Under the pieces are notes generated by a model. The model worked only from the letters and a program-made list of their open reading frames with translations, was not told the origin of the DNA and did no database searches. From contig NZ_CP108086.1 in NCBI RefSeq assembly GCF_036186745.1, positions 6,200,001-6,264,000 of the forward strand: DNA of 64,000 bases, read 5' to 3'. Numbering within the stretch: position 1 is the first letter of the stretch; each line of letters begins with the position of its first letter. Below, in pieces: positions 25,615 through 33,640 of this stretch. This stretch comes from Microbispora hainanensis (GTDB lineage: Bacteria; Actinomycetota; Actinomycetes; Streptosporangiales; Streptosporangiaceae). The position numbers and the translations under genes are program-made.

Positions 25615-28613
25615 CGCGTCCCCAGCACCCGCGCCGGGCCGGGCCTGCGCGCGATGCGGCACTCGGGACGTTCGCTCAACGGGGTGCCGCGCACCCCGGC
25701 CGCCAGCAGCTCCGCCAGGTGGACCGCCCGGCGTCCCACCCCCGCCTGCTCGATCTGCGTACGGCAGCTGAAGCCGTCGGCGAGGACGACCGTGCGGGCG
25801 TCGGCGGCGCGGACGGCCGGCAGGATCTCGTGCTCCGCGCAGGTCGTCGACACCTCCAGGTGCCCGGCGGTGAAGCCGAAGTTCCCGGCGAGGCCGCAGC
25901 AGCCGCCCGCCGCCTCCACCCGCACCTCGGCGCGGGACAGCAGGTCCCTGTCGGTGTCGAAGCCGAGTACCGCGTGGTGGTGACAGTGCGGCTGGACGAC
26001 GGCGTCCCGGTCGATGCGGGGCGGCTCCCACCCGCCGGCCGCGCTCAGCAGCTCGGCGAGGGTCCTGGTCTGCTCGCGCAGCCGGGCGAAGTCCCGGTCG
26101 TGCGCGAACAGCTCGGGCGCGTCGGCCCGGAACACCGCCGTGCAGCTCGGCTCCAGCCCCACGATCGGGATGCCGCGGCGCAGCGCCGGGGCGAGGGTGC
26201 GCAGGGTGCGGCGCAGCACCTGCCGCGCCACGCCGAGCTGGCCGGTCGATATCCACGTCAGGCCGCAGCACAGCGTGCGCGGCGGGATCAGCACCCGGTA
26301 GCCCGCCGACTCCAGCACCCAGACGGCGGCGCGGCCGATGTGCGGGTGGAAGTTGTCGGTGAACGTGTCGGGCCACAGCAGCACGGGCCCCCGCTCGCCC
26401 CCGCCGCGCGGCCCGCGGTGCCGATACCAGTCGCTGAAGCGCAGCGGCGCGAAGTCCGGCACCGGCCGGGCCGGTTCGATCCCCGCCAGGCCCTTGGCCA
26501 GGCCCGACAGCACGGGCGCGTGTGCCAGCGCGTTCACCAGGCCCGGGGCGAGCGCGGCCAGGCGGGCCCACACCGGCAGCCACCCCATGGCGTAGTGGTC
26601 CATCGGCCTGATCCTGCGGGCGTAGTGGTGGGCGAGGAACTCGGCCTTGTACGTCGCCATGTCGACCTGCATCGGGCAGTCGTGCCGGCAGCCCTTGCAG
26701 GCCAGGCACAGATCGAGCGCGTCGCGCACGGCGGTGGAACGCCAGCCGTCCTTGACCGCGGAGTCGGCGTGGCCGTTCAGCATCTCGAACAGCAGCCGCG
26801 CGCGTCCTCTGGTGGAGTGCTCCTCCTCGCCGGTGGCCCGGTAGGACGGGCACATCACCCCGCCGGTGTGCTGGCGGCACTGGCCGACGCCCACGCACCG
26901 CATCACGGCCCGCTGGAAACTGCCCTCGTCGTCCGGGTAGCCGAAGTGGACGGGCGGGTCGGCGGGCGTCCACCCGGGGCCGAGCCGCAGGTTCTCGTCC
27001 AGCCGGTACGGCGCGACGACCTTGCCGGGGTTCATTTGGTCACCCGGGTCGAAGACGGCCTTGACCTGCTCGAATGCGGTCATGATCGTAGGCCCGAACA
27101 TCTTCGGCAGCAGCTCGCCCCGGGCCTGCCCGTCGCCGTGCTCGCCCGACAGCGAGCCGCCGTAGGACACGACGAGGTCGGCGGCGCGTTCGAGGAAGGC
27201 ACGGAAGGCCGCCACCCCGTCGGCGGTCACCAGGTCGAACGGGATGCGGGTGTGCACGCAGCCCTGCCCGAAGTGCCCGTACAGGGAGGCGTCGCCATAG
27301 CCGAACTCCTCCAGCAGGCGGCGCAGGTCGCGCAGGTAGTCGCCGAGCCGGTCGGGCGGGACGGCCGAGTCCTCGAACCCCTCCCACGTCTCGCGCATGC
27401 CGGGCACGCGGGCGGTGGCGCCCAGCCCGGACTCGCGGACCTCCCACAGCTCCTTTTCGATCTTCGCGTCGTCGAAGAAGGAGACGTGCGGGGCGTGCTC
27501 GCTGTCCTTCAGCTCCTTCAGCATGCCGCGGGCCTTGGCGTCCGCTTCCTTCTGCGAGCGGCCGGCGAAGGAGACCATGAGCCAGCCGCCGCCCTCCGGC
27601 AGCCGCTTGAGGGCGTCGGGATGCATGTGCTTGCGCCGCTCGAAGTCCACGAGCTTGTCGTCCACCCCTTCGAGCTGGAGCGGGCCGTGGCCGACGATGC
27701 GCGGCACGGCCTCGGCGGCCACGCCGATGTCGTGGTAGCCGAGCAGCACGAGGCACTCGGCCTTGGGCGCGGGCACCAGGCGCAGCTCGGCCCGCAGCAC
27801 CGTGACCAGTGTGCCCTCCGACCCGACCAGGGCCCTGGCCAGGTCGAACCCGGCCTCGGGCAGGAGCTGGTCGAGGTTGTAGCCCGACACCCGCCGGGGG
27901 ATGTCGGGGAAGCGGCGGCGGATCTCGTCGGCGTGCTCGTCCGCGATCGCGCGCAGCTCGCGGTAGATCCGCGCCCTCGGCCCGCCCTGGGCGACGATCC
28001 GGTCGAACTCCTCCTGGCTGGTCGGCCCCACCCACATCCGCTGGCCGTCGTAGGTGAGGATCTCCAGCCGCGCGACGTTGTCGGCGGTCTTGCCGTACGC
28101 CTGGGCGGTCGAGCCGCAGGAGTTGTTGCCGATCATGCCGCCGAGCGTGCACTGGGCGTGGGTGGACGGGCGCGGCCCGAACATCAGGCCGGTGTCGGCC
28201 AGCAGCCGGTTCAGCACGTCGAGCACGATGCCGGGCTCGACCACGCAGGTGCGCGCCGCCACGTCCACCGACACCAGCCGGTGGCAGTACTTCGACCAGT
28301 CGATCACCACGGCGGTGTTGCAGGTCTGACCGGCCAGGCTCGTCCCCCCGCCCCGTGAGGTGACGGGCGCGCCGTGCTCCCGGCAGACCGCGATCGCCTC
28401 GGCCGCCGCGTCCACCGTGCGCGGCACCACCACCCCGATCGGCACCTGCCGGTAGTTCGACCCGTCGGTGGAGTAGGCGCCCCGGCTGCCCGGGTCGAAC
28501 CTGACCTCGCCGTCCACCCGGGCGGCCAGGTCCCGTTCGAGGTCGCGCACCCGCACGTACGGGCGCCGCGGCCGGGTCGTCACCGGCGGAGGAACGAGCA
28601 CCTGGTCCGACAT
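25611..28613 (-). CDS. FAD/FeS dehydrogenase of the YdiJ type (D-2-hydroxyacid dehydrogenase)
   Basis: 1000-aa fusion of a D-lactate-dehydrogenase-like flavoprotein and a GlpC/CCG-type iron-sulfur protein. FAD-binding PCMH domain: PVTSRGGGTSLAGQ and LGGMIGNNSCGS (residues about 80-170). C-terminal FAD-oxidase domain ends near 545. Cysteine clusters CVGVGQCRQHTGGVMCPSY and CLACKGCRHDCPMQVD bind [4Fe-4S] centres, and the CCG motifs TLCCGLT and GGCCGLAGNFG follow. E. coli YdiJ, of the same layout and length, oxidises D-2-hydroxyglutarate; substrate here is inferred. Lies 4 nt after the ThDP enzyme gene, same operon. Confidence 0.88.
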   Translation of the reverse strand: MSDQVLVPPPVTTRPRRPYVRVRDLERDLAARVDGEVRFDPGSRGAYSTDGSNYRQVPIGVVVPRTVDAAAEAIAVCREHGAPVTSRGGGTSLAGQTCNTAVVIDWSKYCHRLVSVDVAARTCVVEPGIVLDVLNRLLADTGLMFGPRPSTHAQCTLGGMIGNNSCGSTAQAYGKTADNVARLEILTYDGQRMWVGPTSQEEFDRIVAQGGPRARIYRELRAIADEHADEIRRRFPDIPRRVSGYNLDQLLPEAGFDLARALVGSEGTLVTVLRAELRLVPAPKAECLVLLGYHDIGVAAEAVPRIVGHGPLQLEGVDDKLVDFERRKHMHPDALKRLPEGGGWLMVSFAGRSQKEADAKARGMLKELKDSEHAPHVSFFDDAKIEKELWEVRESGLGATARVPGMRETWEGFEDSAVPPDRLGDYLRDLRRLLEEFGYGDASLYGHFGQGCVHTRIPFDLVTADGVAAFRAFLERAADLVVSYGGSLSGEHGDGQARGELLPKMFGPTIMTAFEQVKAVFDPGDQMNPGKVVAPYRLDENLRLGPGWTPADPPVHFGYPDDEGSFQRAVMRCVGVGQCRQHTGGVMCPSYRATGEEEHSTRGRARLLFEMLNGHADSAVKDGWRSTAVRDALDLCLACKGCRHDCPMQVDMATYKAEFLAHHYARRIRPMDHYAMGWLPVWARLAALAPGLVNALAHAPVLSGLAKGLAGIEPARPVPDFAPLRFSDWYRHRGPRGGGERGPVLLWPDTFTDNFHPHIGRAAVWVLESAGYRVLIPPRTLCCGLTWISTGQLGVARQVLRRTLRTLAPALRRGIPIVGLEPSCTAVFRADAPELFAHDRDFARLREQTRTLAELLSAAGGWEPPRIDRDAVVQPHCHHHAVLGFDTDRDLLSRAEVRVEAAGGCCGLAGNFGFTAGHLEVSTTCAEHEILPAVRAADARTVVLADGFSCRTQIEQAGVGRRAVHLAELLAAGVRGTPLSERPECRIARRPGPARVLGTR

Positions 28614-28617
28614 GGCG

Positions 28618-30384
28618 TCACCGCCCCAGTTGAGAGATCTTGTCCTTGAACAGCGTCGTCGCGATGGCCGCCTTGTGCGGCTGCCCCTTCAGGAACGCCT
28701 CGGCGAACCTGACCGCCTGGTCGCGGGCGACCTTGCCCGGCATGGGCGGCTCGTTCGGATCGACGTCCACGTCCACCAGCGCCGGCCCCGGATGGGCGAG
28801 GGCCTGCCGTACGGCCTCGTCCACCTCTGCGGGGTCGGTGACCTTGCGGCCGTAGCCGCCGCAGGAGCGGGCCCAGGCGGAGAAGTCGGAGGCCGGCGCG
28901 CCGAACCTGACCCCGTGCTCCGGGTATCCCAGCACCATCTGCTCCCACAGGATCTGGCCGAGCGAGTCGTTGTTGTTGACCACGACGGTGATCGGCAGGC
29001 CGAGCCGGGCCGCGGTGAGGAACTCGGCCATGAGCATCGCGAAGCCGCCGTCGCCGATGAACGCGATCACCTGCCGGTCGGGGTGGGCGAGCTGCGCCGC
29101 GATCGCGTACGGCAGGCCGGGGGCCATCGTGGCGAGGTTGCCCGACAGGTAGAACTCGCGGTCGCCGCGGATCGTCCAGTGCCGTGCCGCCCAGGTGGCG
29201 ATCGTGCCGGAATCGCAGGTGAGGATGGCGTCGCCGGAGGCGGCCCGGTCGACGCAGCCGATCAGATACTGCGGGGCGATCGGGGCGCGCTCCGGGTTCT
29301 CCAGGGCGGCCATGTTCTCCCGCCACGCGGCCATGGCCTTCTGATACTTCTCCAGGTGCGCCCGGTCGTCGTTGCGGTGGAGCAGCGGCAGCAGCGCGGC
29401 CAGCCCCTCCTTGGCGTCCCCGATCATCGGCACCTCGGTCGGCATGCGCACGCCCGCGCGGGCGGGGTCGGCGTCGATCTGCACGACGCGCACCCTGCCG
29501 GGCTCGGGCAGGTGCTTGGTGTAGGGGAAGTTGGTGCCGACCATCAGCAGGGTGTCGCAGTCCTCGACCAGCTCCTCGCCCGGCTTCGTGCCGAGCAGGC
29601 CGATCCCGCCCACCGCGTATGGCGAGTCGTCGGGGATGACCGCCTTGCCGGGAAGCGTCTTGATCACGGGCGCGCCCAGCGTCTCGGCGACGGCCAGCAC
29701 CTCCTCGCGGGCGTGCAGGGCGCCGGCGCCGGCCAGGATCGCGGGCCGCCGTGCCGCGTTGAGCACCTCGGCGGCGGCTCGCAGGTCCTCCTGGCGCGGC
29801 ACGCCGGGCGGGGGCAGGTAGACGGGGGCGGTCGCGGGCGGCCGCGCGGGGGCGACGTGCTGGTAGGGGTCGGCGTCGGCGGGGGCCACCTGGACGTCGT
29901 TGGGCAGGCACAGGTGGGCCACCCCGCGGCGCGCGTACGCCGTGCGGATCGCGATGTCCACCACACCAGGGAGCTGGGCCGGGTTGTCCACCACGAGGTT
30001 GTATTCGGCCACGTCCTCGTAGAGCCGGTCGAGGTGGACCTCCTGCTGGTAGCCGGTGCCCAGCACGCTGGTCTCCTGCATGCCCGTGATGGCCAGCACC
30101 GGCTGGTGGTCGAGCTTGGCGTCGTACAGGCCGTTGAGCAGGTGGATCCCGCCGGGGCCCGAGGTGGCCAGGCACACCCCGATGCGACCGGTGGCCTTGG
30201 CGTGCGCCGCCGCCATGAAGGCGGCCGCCTCCTCGTGATGCACCAGCACGAACCGGACGCGGTCGGAGTGGCGGCGCAGCCCCTCCATGATGCCGTTGAT
30301 GCCGTCACCGGGAAGCCCGAAGACGGTGTCGACACCCCAGTCGGCGAGCCGCCTGATGAGTATTTCTGAGGCGATTTCCGTCAT
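28618..30384 (-). CDS. ThDP-dependent pyruvate oxidase/dehydrogenase (PoxB-like)
   Basis: 588-aa thiamine-diphosphate enzyme with the usual three domains. Catalytic Glu lies in LVHHEEAAAFMAAAHAK near residue 50, the central FAD/nucleotide-type domain spans about 190-330, and the ThDP/Mg site GDGGFAMLMAEFLTA...NNND is near 425-460. Closest look is to pyruvate:quinone oxidoreductase PoxB; acetolactate synthase-like or other 2-oxoacid decarboxylase roles cannot be excluded. ATG at 30384. It is followed after 4 nt by the YdiJ-type dehydrogenase, suggesting a shared respiratory 2-oxo/2-hydroxy acid pathway. Confidence 0.85.
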   Translation of the reverse strand: MTEIASEILIRRLADWGVDTVFGLPGDGINGIMEGLRRHSDRVRFVLVHHEEAAAFMAAAHAKATGRIGVCLATSGPGGIHLLNGLYDAKLDHQPVLAITGMQETSVLGTGYQQEVHLDRLYEDVAEYNLVVDNPAQLPGVVDIAIRTAYARRGVAHLCLPNDVQVAPADADPYQHVAPARPPATAPVYLPPPGVPRQEDLRAAAEVLNAARRPAILAGAGALHAREEVLAVAETLGAPVIKTLPGKAVIPDDSPYAVGGIGLLGTKPGEELVEDCDTLLMVGTNFPYTKHLPEPGRVRVVQIDADPARAGVRMPTEVPMIGDAKEGLAALLPLLHRNDDRAHLEKYQKAMAAWRENMAALENPERAPIAPQYLIGCVDRAASGDAILTCDSGTIATWAARHWTIRGDREFYLSGNLATMAPGLPYAIAAQLAHPDRQVIAFIGDGGFAMLMAEFLTAARLGLPITVVVNNNDSLGQILWEQMVLGYPEHGVRFGAPASDFSAWARSCGGYGRKVTDPAEVDEAVRQALAHPGPALVDVDVDPNEPPMPGKVARDQAVRFAEAFLKGQPHKAAIATTLFKDKISQLGR

Positions 30385-30487
30385 ATGTGGCGCGCTGCCC
30401 TTGGAATGGGAAGCCGAACACTCGCCCCAGGGAAAATCTTTCCTCCGATCCGGAGTCCCGGGGTCACGCCCGGGTAGGGGGACGCGC

Positions 30488-31591
30488 GTGCGCAGCCACC
30501 TCGTGATCGGGGACCTTCACGTGTCGGCGTACCGCGTGCCGACCGACCGTCCGGAGGCCGACGGCACGCTGAGCTGGGACGCGACCACGATGGTGGTGGT
30601 CCGCGCGGACGCGGGCGAGGCGGCCGGGCTCGGCTGGACCTACGCGCCCGCCGCCGCCGCGCGGGTCGTCACCGACCTGCTCGCGCCGGTCGTGCGCGGC
30701 GGCGACCCCATGGACGTGCCGGGCCTGTGGACCGCGATGGTCCGCCGGGTGCGAAACGCGGGCCGTACGGGCGTCGCCGGGTATGCGGTCTCCGCGGTCG
30801 ACGTCGCGATCTGGGACCTCAAGGCCCGGCTGCTCGGCGTGCCGCTCGCCCGCCTGTTCGGTCTGGCCGGGCCGTCCGTGCCCGTCTACGGCTCGGGCGG
30901 GTTCACCACCTACGACGACGACGTCACGACGGCGCAGCTCGCGCACTGGGTGCACGAGCAGGGCATCCCCCGCGTCAAGATCAAGATCGGGGAGTCCGCG
31001 GGCGCCATGCCCGCCCGCGACCTGCACCGTGTCGCGCTCGCCCGCCGTGTCATCGGGGACGCCGCCGAGCTGTACGTGGACGCCAACGGCGGCTACGGCG
31101 CGAAACAGGCCGTACGGCTGGAACGCCGGATGCGCGACCACGACGTGCGGTGGTTCGAGGAGCCGGTGTCCTCCGACGACCTGGCCGGGCTGCGCCTGGT
31201 GCGCGAGCGGTCCGACGCCGACGTCGCGGCGGGCGAGTACGGCGGCGACCTCGTCTACTTCACCCGCATGTGCGCGGCGGGCGCGGTCGACTGCCTGCAG
31301 ATCGACGCGACCCGCTGCGGCGGCTACACCGGCTGGTCCGGCGCGGCGGCGATCGCCGCCGGGCACGGCCTGGAGGTGTCGGCGCACTGCGCGCCCAACC
31401 TGCACGCGCCGGTCGCCGCGGCGACCCCCAACCTGCGCCACATGGAGTGGTTCCACGACCACGTGCGCATCGAGGGCGACCTGTTCGACGGCGCGGCCGA
31501 CCCCACCGGCGGTGCCGTACGCCCGCCGGACGCGCCGGGCCACGGCCTGACGCTGCGCGCCGGCGCGGCCGAGCGGTATCGCGTGGTCTGA
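30488..31591 (+). CDS. Enolase-superfamily enzyme, mandelate-racemase subgroup-like
   Basis: 367-aa acid-sugar dehydratase/racemase-type enzyme. All catalytic positions of the mandelate racemase subgroup are visible: KxK in RVKIKIG, metal ligands Asp in YVDANGG, Glu in WFEEPVS and Glu in AAGEYGG, the Asp-His dyad in QIDATRCGG and SAHCAP, and Glu in RHMEWF. Such enzymes abstract a proton alpha to a carboxylate. GTG at 30488 follows GGGGGAC. No sugar-catabolic genes adjoin, so the substrate is open. A TetR gene with a twin palindrome follows after 45 bp. Confidence 0.85.
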   Translation: MRSHLVIGDLHVSAYRVPTDRPEADGTLSWDATTMVVVRADAGEAAGLGWTYAPAAAARVVTDLLAPVVRGGDPMDVPGLWTAMVRRVRNAGRTGVAGYAVSAVDVAIWDLKARLLGVPLARLFGLAGPSVPVYGSGGFTTYDDDVTTAQLAHWVHEQGIPRVKIKIGESAGAMPARDLHRVALARRVIGDAAELYVDANGGYGAKQAVRLERRMRDHDVRWFEEPVSSDDLAGLRLVRERSDADVAAGEYGGDLVYFTRMCAAGAVDCLQIDATRCGGYTGWSGAAAIAAGHGLEVSAHCAPNLHAPVAAATPNLRHMEWFHDHVRIEGDLFDGAADPTGGAVRPPDAPGHGLTLRAGAAERYRVV

Positions 31592-31595
31592 CGTC

Positions 31596-31638
31596 ATGTA
31601 GACAGTGTCTACATCCAGGGTGTAGACACTGTCTACAT
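31596..31638 (+). promoter_or_regulatory. Twin palindromic operator overlapping the tetR start
   Basis: ATGTAGACAGTGTCTACAT (31596-31614, 9-bp arms around a central G) and TGTAGACACTGTCTACA (31621-31637, 8-bp arms around a central C), centres 24 bp apart. The ATG of the regulator starts at 31637, within the second copy. The two TAGACA hexamers are 18 nt apart and could be the -35 and -10 elements, each covered by one operator. Confidence 0.85.
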
Positions 31639-32242
31639 GGATGGAGAGATCGGCCCGCGCGACCACCTGATCGCGGTCGCGCGAAGGATGGTCGACGAGG
31701 GCGACCCCGGCACCGTCACCCTGCGCGCCATCGCACGGGCGGCGGGGGTGTCGCACGGCGCGCCGCTCCGGCACTTCTCCGGGCGGGCGTCCCTGCTGTC
31801 GGCGGTGGCGGCCCTGGGGTTCGGCGACCTGGCGGCACGCGGGGAGCGGGCCCTCGGCGCCCTCCCCGCGGAGGCCGGCGCCGTCGAGCGGCTCCGGGCG
31901 GCCGCGAGCGCGTACGTGGGGTTCGCGCTCGAACAGCCCGGCATGTTCGCCCTGATGTTCCGGCACGACCTGGTCGATCCGCAGGAGCCGGAGCTGGCCG
32001 GGGCGAGCCTGACGGTGTTCGACACCCTGGCCGCGCTGGTGGGCGCCTGCCAGGCGGAGGGGTGGAACCCGGCGGCGGACATCCGGCAGGTCACCGGCGC
32101 GCTGTGGGCGGCCCTGCACGGGCTCGCGCAGCTGTGGATCTGGAGCGCGCTGCCGACCGCCACCGGGGCGCGGTCGTCCGACGAGGTCCTGGAGGTCCTG
32201 CTCGGCATGCTGGGCCTGCCGGAGAGCCGGGGGCGCCGATGA
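31637..32242 (+). CDS. TetR-family transcriptional regulator
   Basis: 201-aa repressor. N-terminal helix-turn-helix (residues about 8-55): DHLIAVARRMVDEG, TLRAIARAAGVSHGAPLRHFSGRASLLSAV. The C-terminal ligand domain resembles the TetR_C group with LWAALHGLAQLW. ATG at 31637 has no ribosome-binding site because it lies in the second operator palindrome; the mRNA may be leaderless. It overlaps the HAD gene by 4 nt. Probably autoregulated through the twin palindromes, which may also affect nothing upstream because the enolase-type gene reads toward them. Confidence 0.9.
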   Translation: MDGEIGPRDHLIAVARRMVDEGDPGTVTLRAIARAAGVSHGAPLRHFSGRASLLSAVAALGFGDLAARGERALGALPAEAGAVERLRAAASAYVGFALEQPGMFALMFRHDLVDPQEPELAGASLTVFDTLAALVGACQAEGWNPAADIRQVTGALWAALHGLAQLWIWSALPTATGARSSDEVLEVLLGMLGLPESRGRR

Positions 32243-32961
32243 CCGGCCGGCCCGTCGTCGTCTTCGACCTCGACGACACCCTCGTACGCGGCGACTCCTT
32301 CGGGCGTTTCCTGCGCATGCTGCTGCTGCGCCGCCCGCTGCGGGCGGCGGCGGCCCTGACCGCGGCGGTGGTGCTGGTGCCGCTGTTCTTCCTGCCGCCC
32401 ACCAGGCGGCGGGCGACGGCGGGATTCGTCTGGCTCGCCACGGCCGGGGTGCCGCCGGAGCGGTTCCGCGCCCTGGCGGAGGAGTTCGCCGTCGCGCACA
32501 CCGCCGAGCCCCGCCGGATCGCCGTGGCGCTGGACCGGCTCCGGGCGCACCTGGACGCCGGCGACCGGGTCGTCGTCGCCACCGCCTGCGCCGACCCGCT
32601 CGCCACCGCCGTCTGCCGGAGCCTGGGCCTGGACGGAGTGGAGGTGATCGCCGCGCAGTTGCGCCGCGGCCGCCACGCCTTCACGCCGGTGCGCGGCTGC
32701 TACGGCGCGGCCAAGCCCGGCCGCCTGCGGGAGATCGGCGTCACGATGCCGCTGGCCCACGCCTACACCGACAGCGCCGTCGACCTGCCGCTGCTGCGGG
32801 CCGCCGCGCAGCGGTGCCTGGTCGACCCCAGCCCGCGCACCCTTCAGCGGGTGCGGGCCGAGCTGGGCGACGAGGTCACCGTCCTGTGGTCCCTGGATCG
32901 GGCGGATCGTCGAGCAGACCGGCGTCGTGGACGAGCAGCGCGATCTGGACACGGTTGTTGA
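32239..32961 (+). CDS. HAD-family phosphatase (HAD-IB/PSPase-like) with a membrane segment
   Basis: 240-aa haloacid-dehalogenase-superfamily hydrolase. Motif I FDLDDTLV (nucleophile Asp at residue 10), a hydrophobic stretch ALTAAVVLVPLFFL at about 35-55, motif II-like VVVATACADP, and motif IV YTDSAVDLPLL with Asp. Phosphoserine-phosphatase-like members with this arrangement act on small phosphoesters or lipid intermediates; substrate here unknown. ATG at 32239 overlaps tetR (ATGA). The last 28 codons overlap the convergent response-regulator gene by 86 bp, and the C-terminus there is Arg-rich and low-complexity. Confidence 0.8.
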   Translation: MTGRPVVVFDLDDTLVRGDSFGRFLRMLLLRRPLRAAAALTAAVVLVPLFFLPPTRRRATAGFVWLATAGVPPERFRALAEEFAVAHTAEPRRIAVALDRLRAHLDAGDRVVVATACADPLATAVCRSLGLDGVEVIAAQLRRGRHAFTPVRGCYGAAKPGRLREIGVTMPLAHAYTDSAVDLPLLRAAAQRCLVDPSPRTLQRVRAELGDEVTVLWSLDRADRRADRRRGRAARSGHGC

Positions 32962-33640
32962 GGCCGAGCGTGGCCAGGACGCTCGACACGTGCGTCTTGA
33001 CGGTGGGGACGCTGAGGTGCAGCAGGGCGCCGATCTCGGCGTTCGGCCTGCCCTGGCCGACCGCCACCGCGACCTCCCGCTCCCGGTCGTTGAGCAGTGC
33101 CAGGCGCTCCCGCGCGCGGGCCCGGCGCCGGTCCTGGCCGTCCTCGGCGACTCGGGCGATGAGCCGCCGGGTCACCGCCGGGGACAGGACCGGATGACCG
33201 GCGGCCACCCGGCGGATGGCGTCCACGATCTCGCCCGGCGGGGTGTCCTTGAGCAGGAACCCGGCGGCCCCCGCGCGCAGGGCGCGCAGCACGTGCTCGT
33301 CGGCGTCGAAGGTGGTCAGCACGATCACCTCGGGCGCGCCGTCGCGGGCGCGCAGCGCCTCGGTGGCGGCCAGGCCGTCCATCACCGGCATCCGGATGTC
33401 CATCAGCACCACGTCGGGGCGGTGCCGGCCGGCCAGCGGCAGCACCTCGGCCCCGTCCCCGGCCTGGGCGAGGACGCGGATGTCGGGTGCGCCGCCGAGC
33501 ATCATCTCCAGCCCGGCCCGGACGAGGGGGTCGTCGTCGGCGATGAGCACGCCGATCGGGGCGGACTCCGGCACGGCATGCGGCGGCACGGCATGCGGTG
33601 GCACGGCATGCGGTGGCACGGCATGCGGTGGGAGGGTCAT
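32876..33640 (-). CDS. NarL/FixJ-family response regulator
   Basis: 254-aa two-component regulator. Receiver domain residues about 28-145: acidic pocket IADDDP, phospho-acceptor Asp81 in DVVLMDIRMPVMDG, conserved Thr in VIVLTTFD and Lys in GFLLKDTPP. LuxR-type HTH near 180-240: LNDREREVAVAVGQGRPNAEIGALLHLSVPTVKTHVSSVL. ATG at 33640 overlaps the kinase stop (ATGA). The first 24 residues are a PPHAV repeat encoded by a 15-bp tandem array, absent from normal receivers. Partner of the adjacent kinase; targets unknown. Confidence 0.93.
   Translation of the reverse strand: MTLPPHAVPPHAVPPHAVPPHAVPESAPIGVLIADDDPLVRAGLEMMLGGAPDIRVLAQAGDGAEVLPLAGRHRPDVVLMDIRMPVMDGLAATEALRARDGAPEVIVLTTFDADEHVLRALRAGAAGFLLKDTPPGEIVDAIRRVAAGHPVLSPAVTRRLIARVAEDGQDRRRARARERLALLNDREREVAVAVGQGRPNAEIGALLHLSVPTVKTHVSSVLATLGLNNRVQIALLVHDAGLLDDPPDPGTTGR
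33571..33630. repeat. 15-bp tandem repeat, four copies, in response-regulator N-terminus
   Basis: Four copies of gcacggcatgcggyg on the plus strand encode four PPHAV units right after the start codon of the response regulator. Confidence 0.9.

Noticed and set aside
23838-28358. 1506-codon plus-strand open frame
   Set aside because: Antisense to the ydiJ-type and aldo/keto reductase genes. The product is Arg/Gly/His/Pro-rich with no domain; long antisense frames are expected in very GC-rich DNA.
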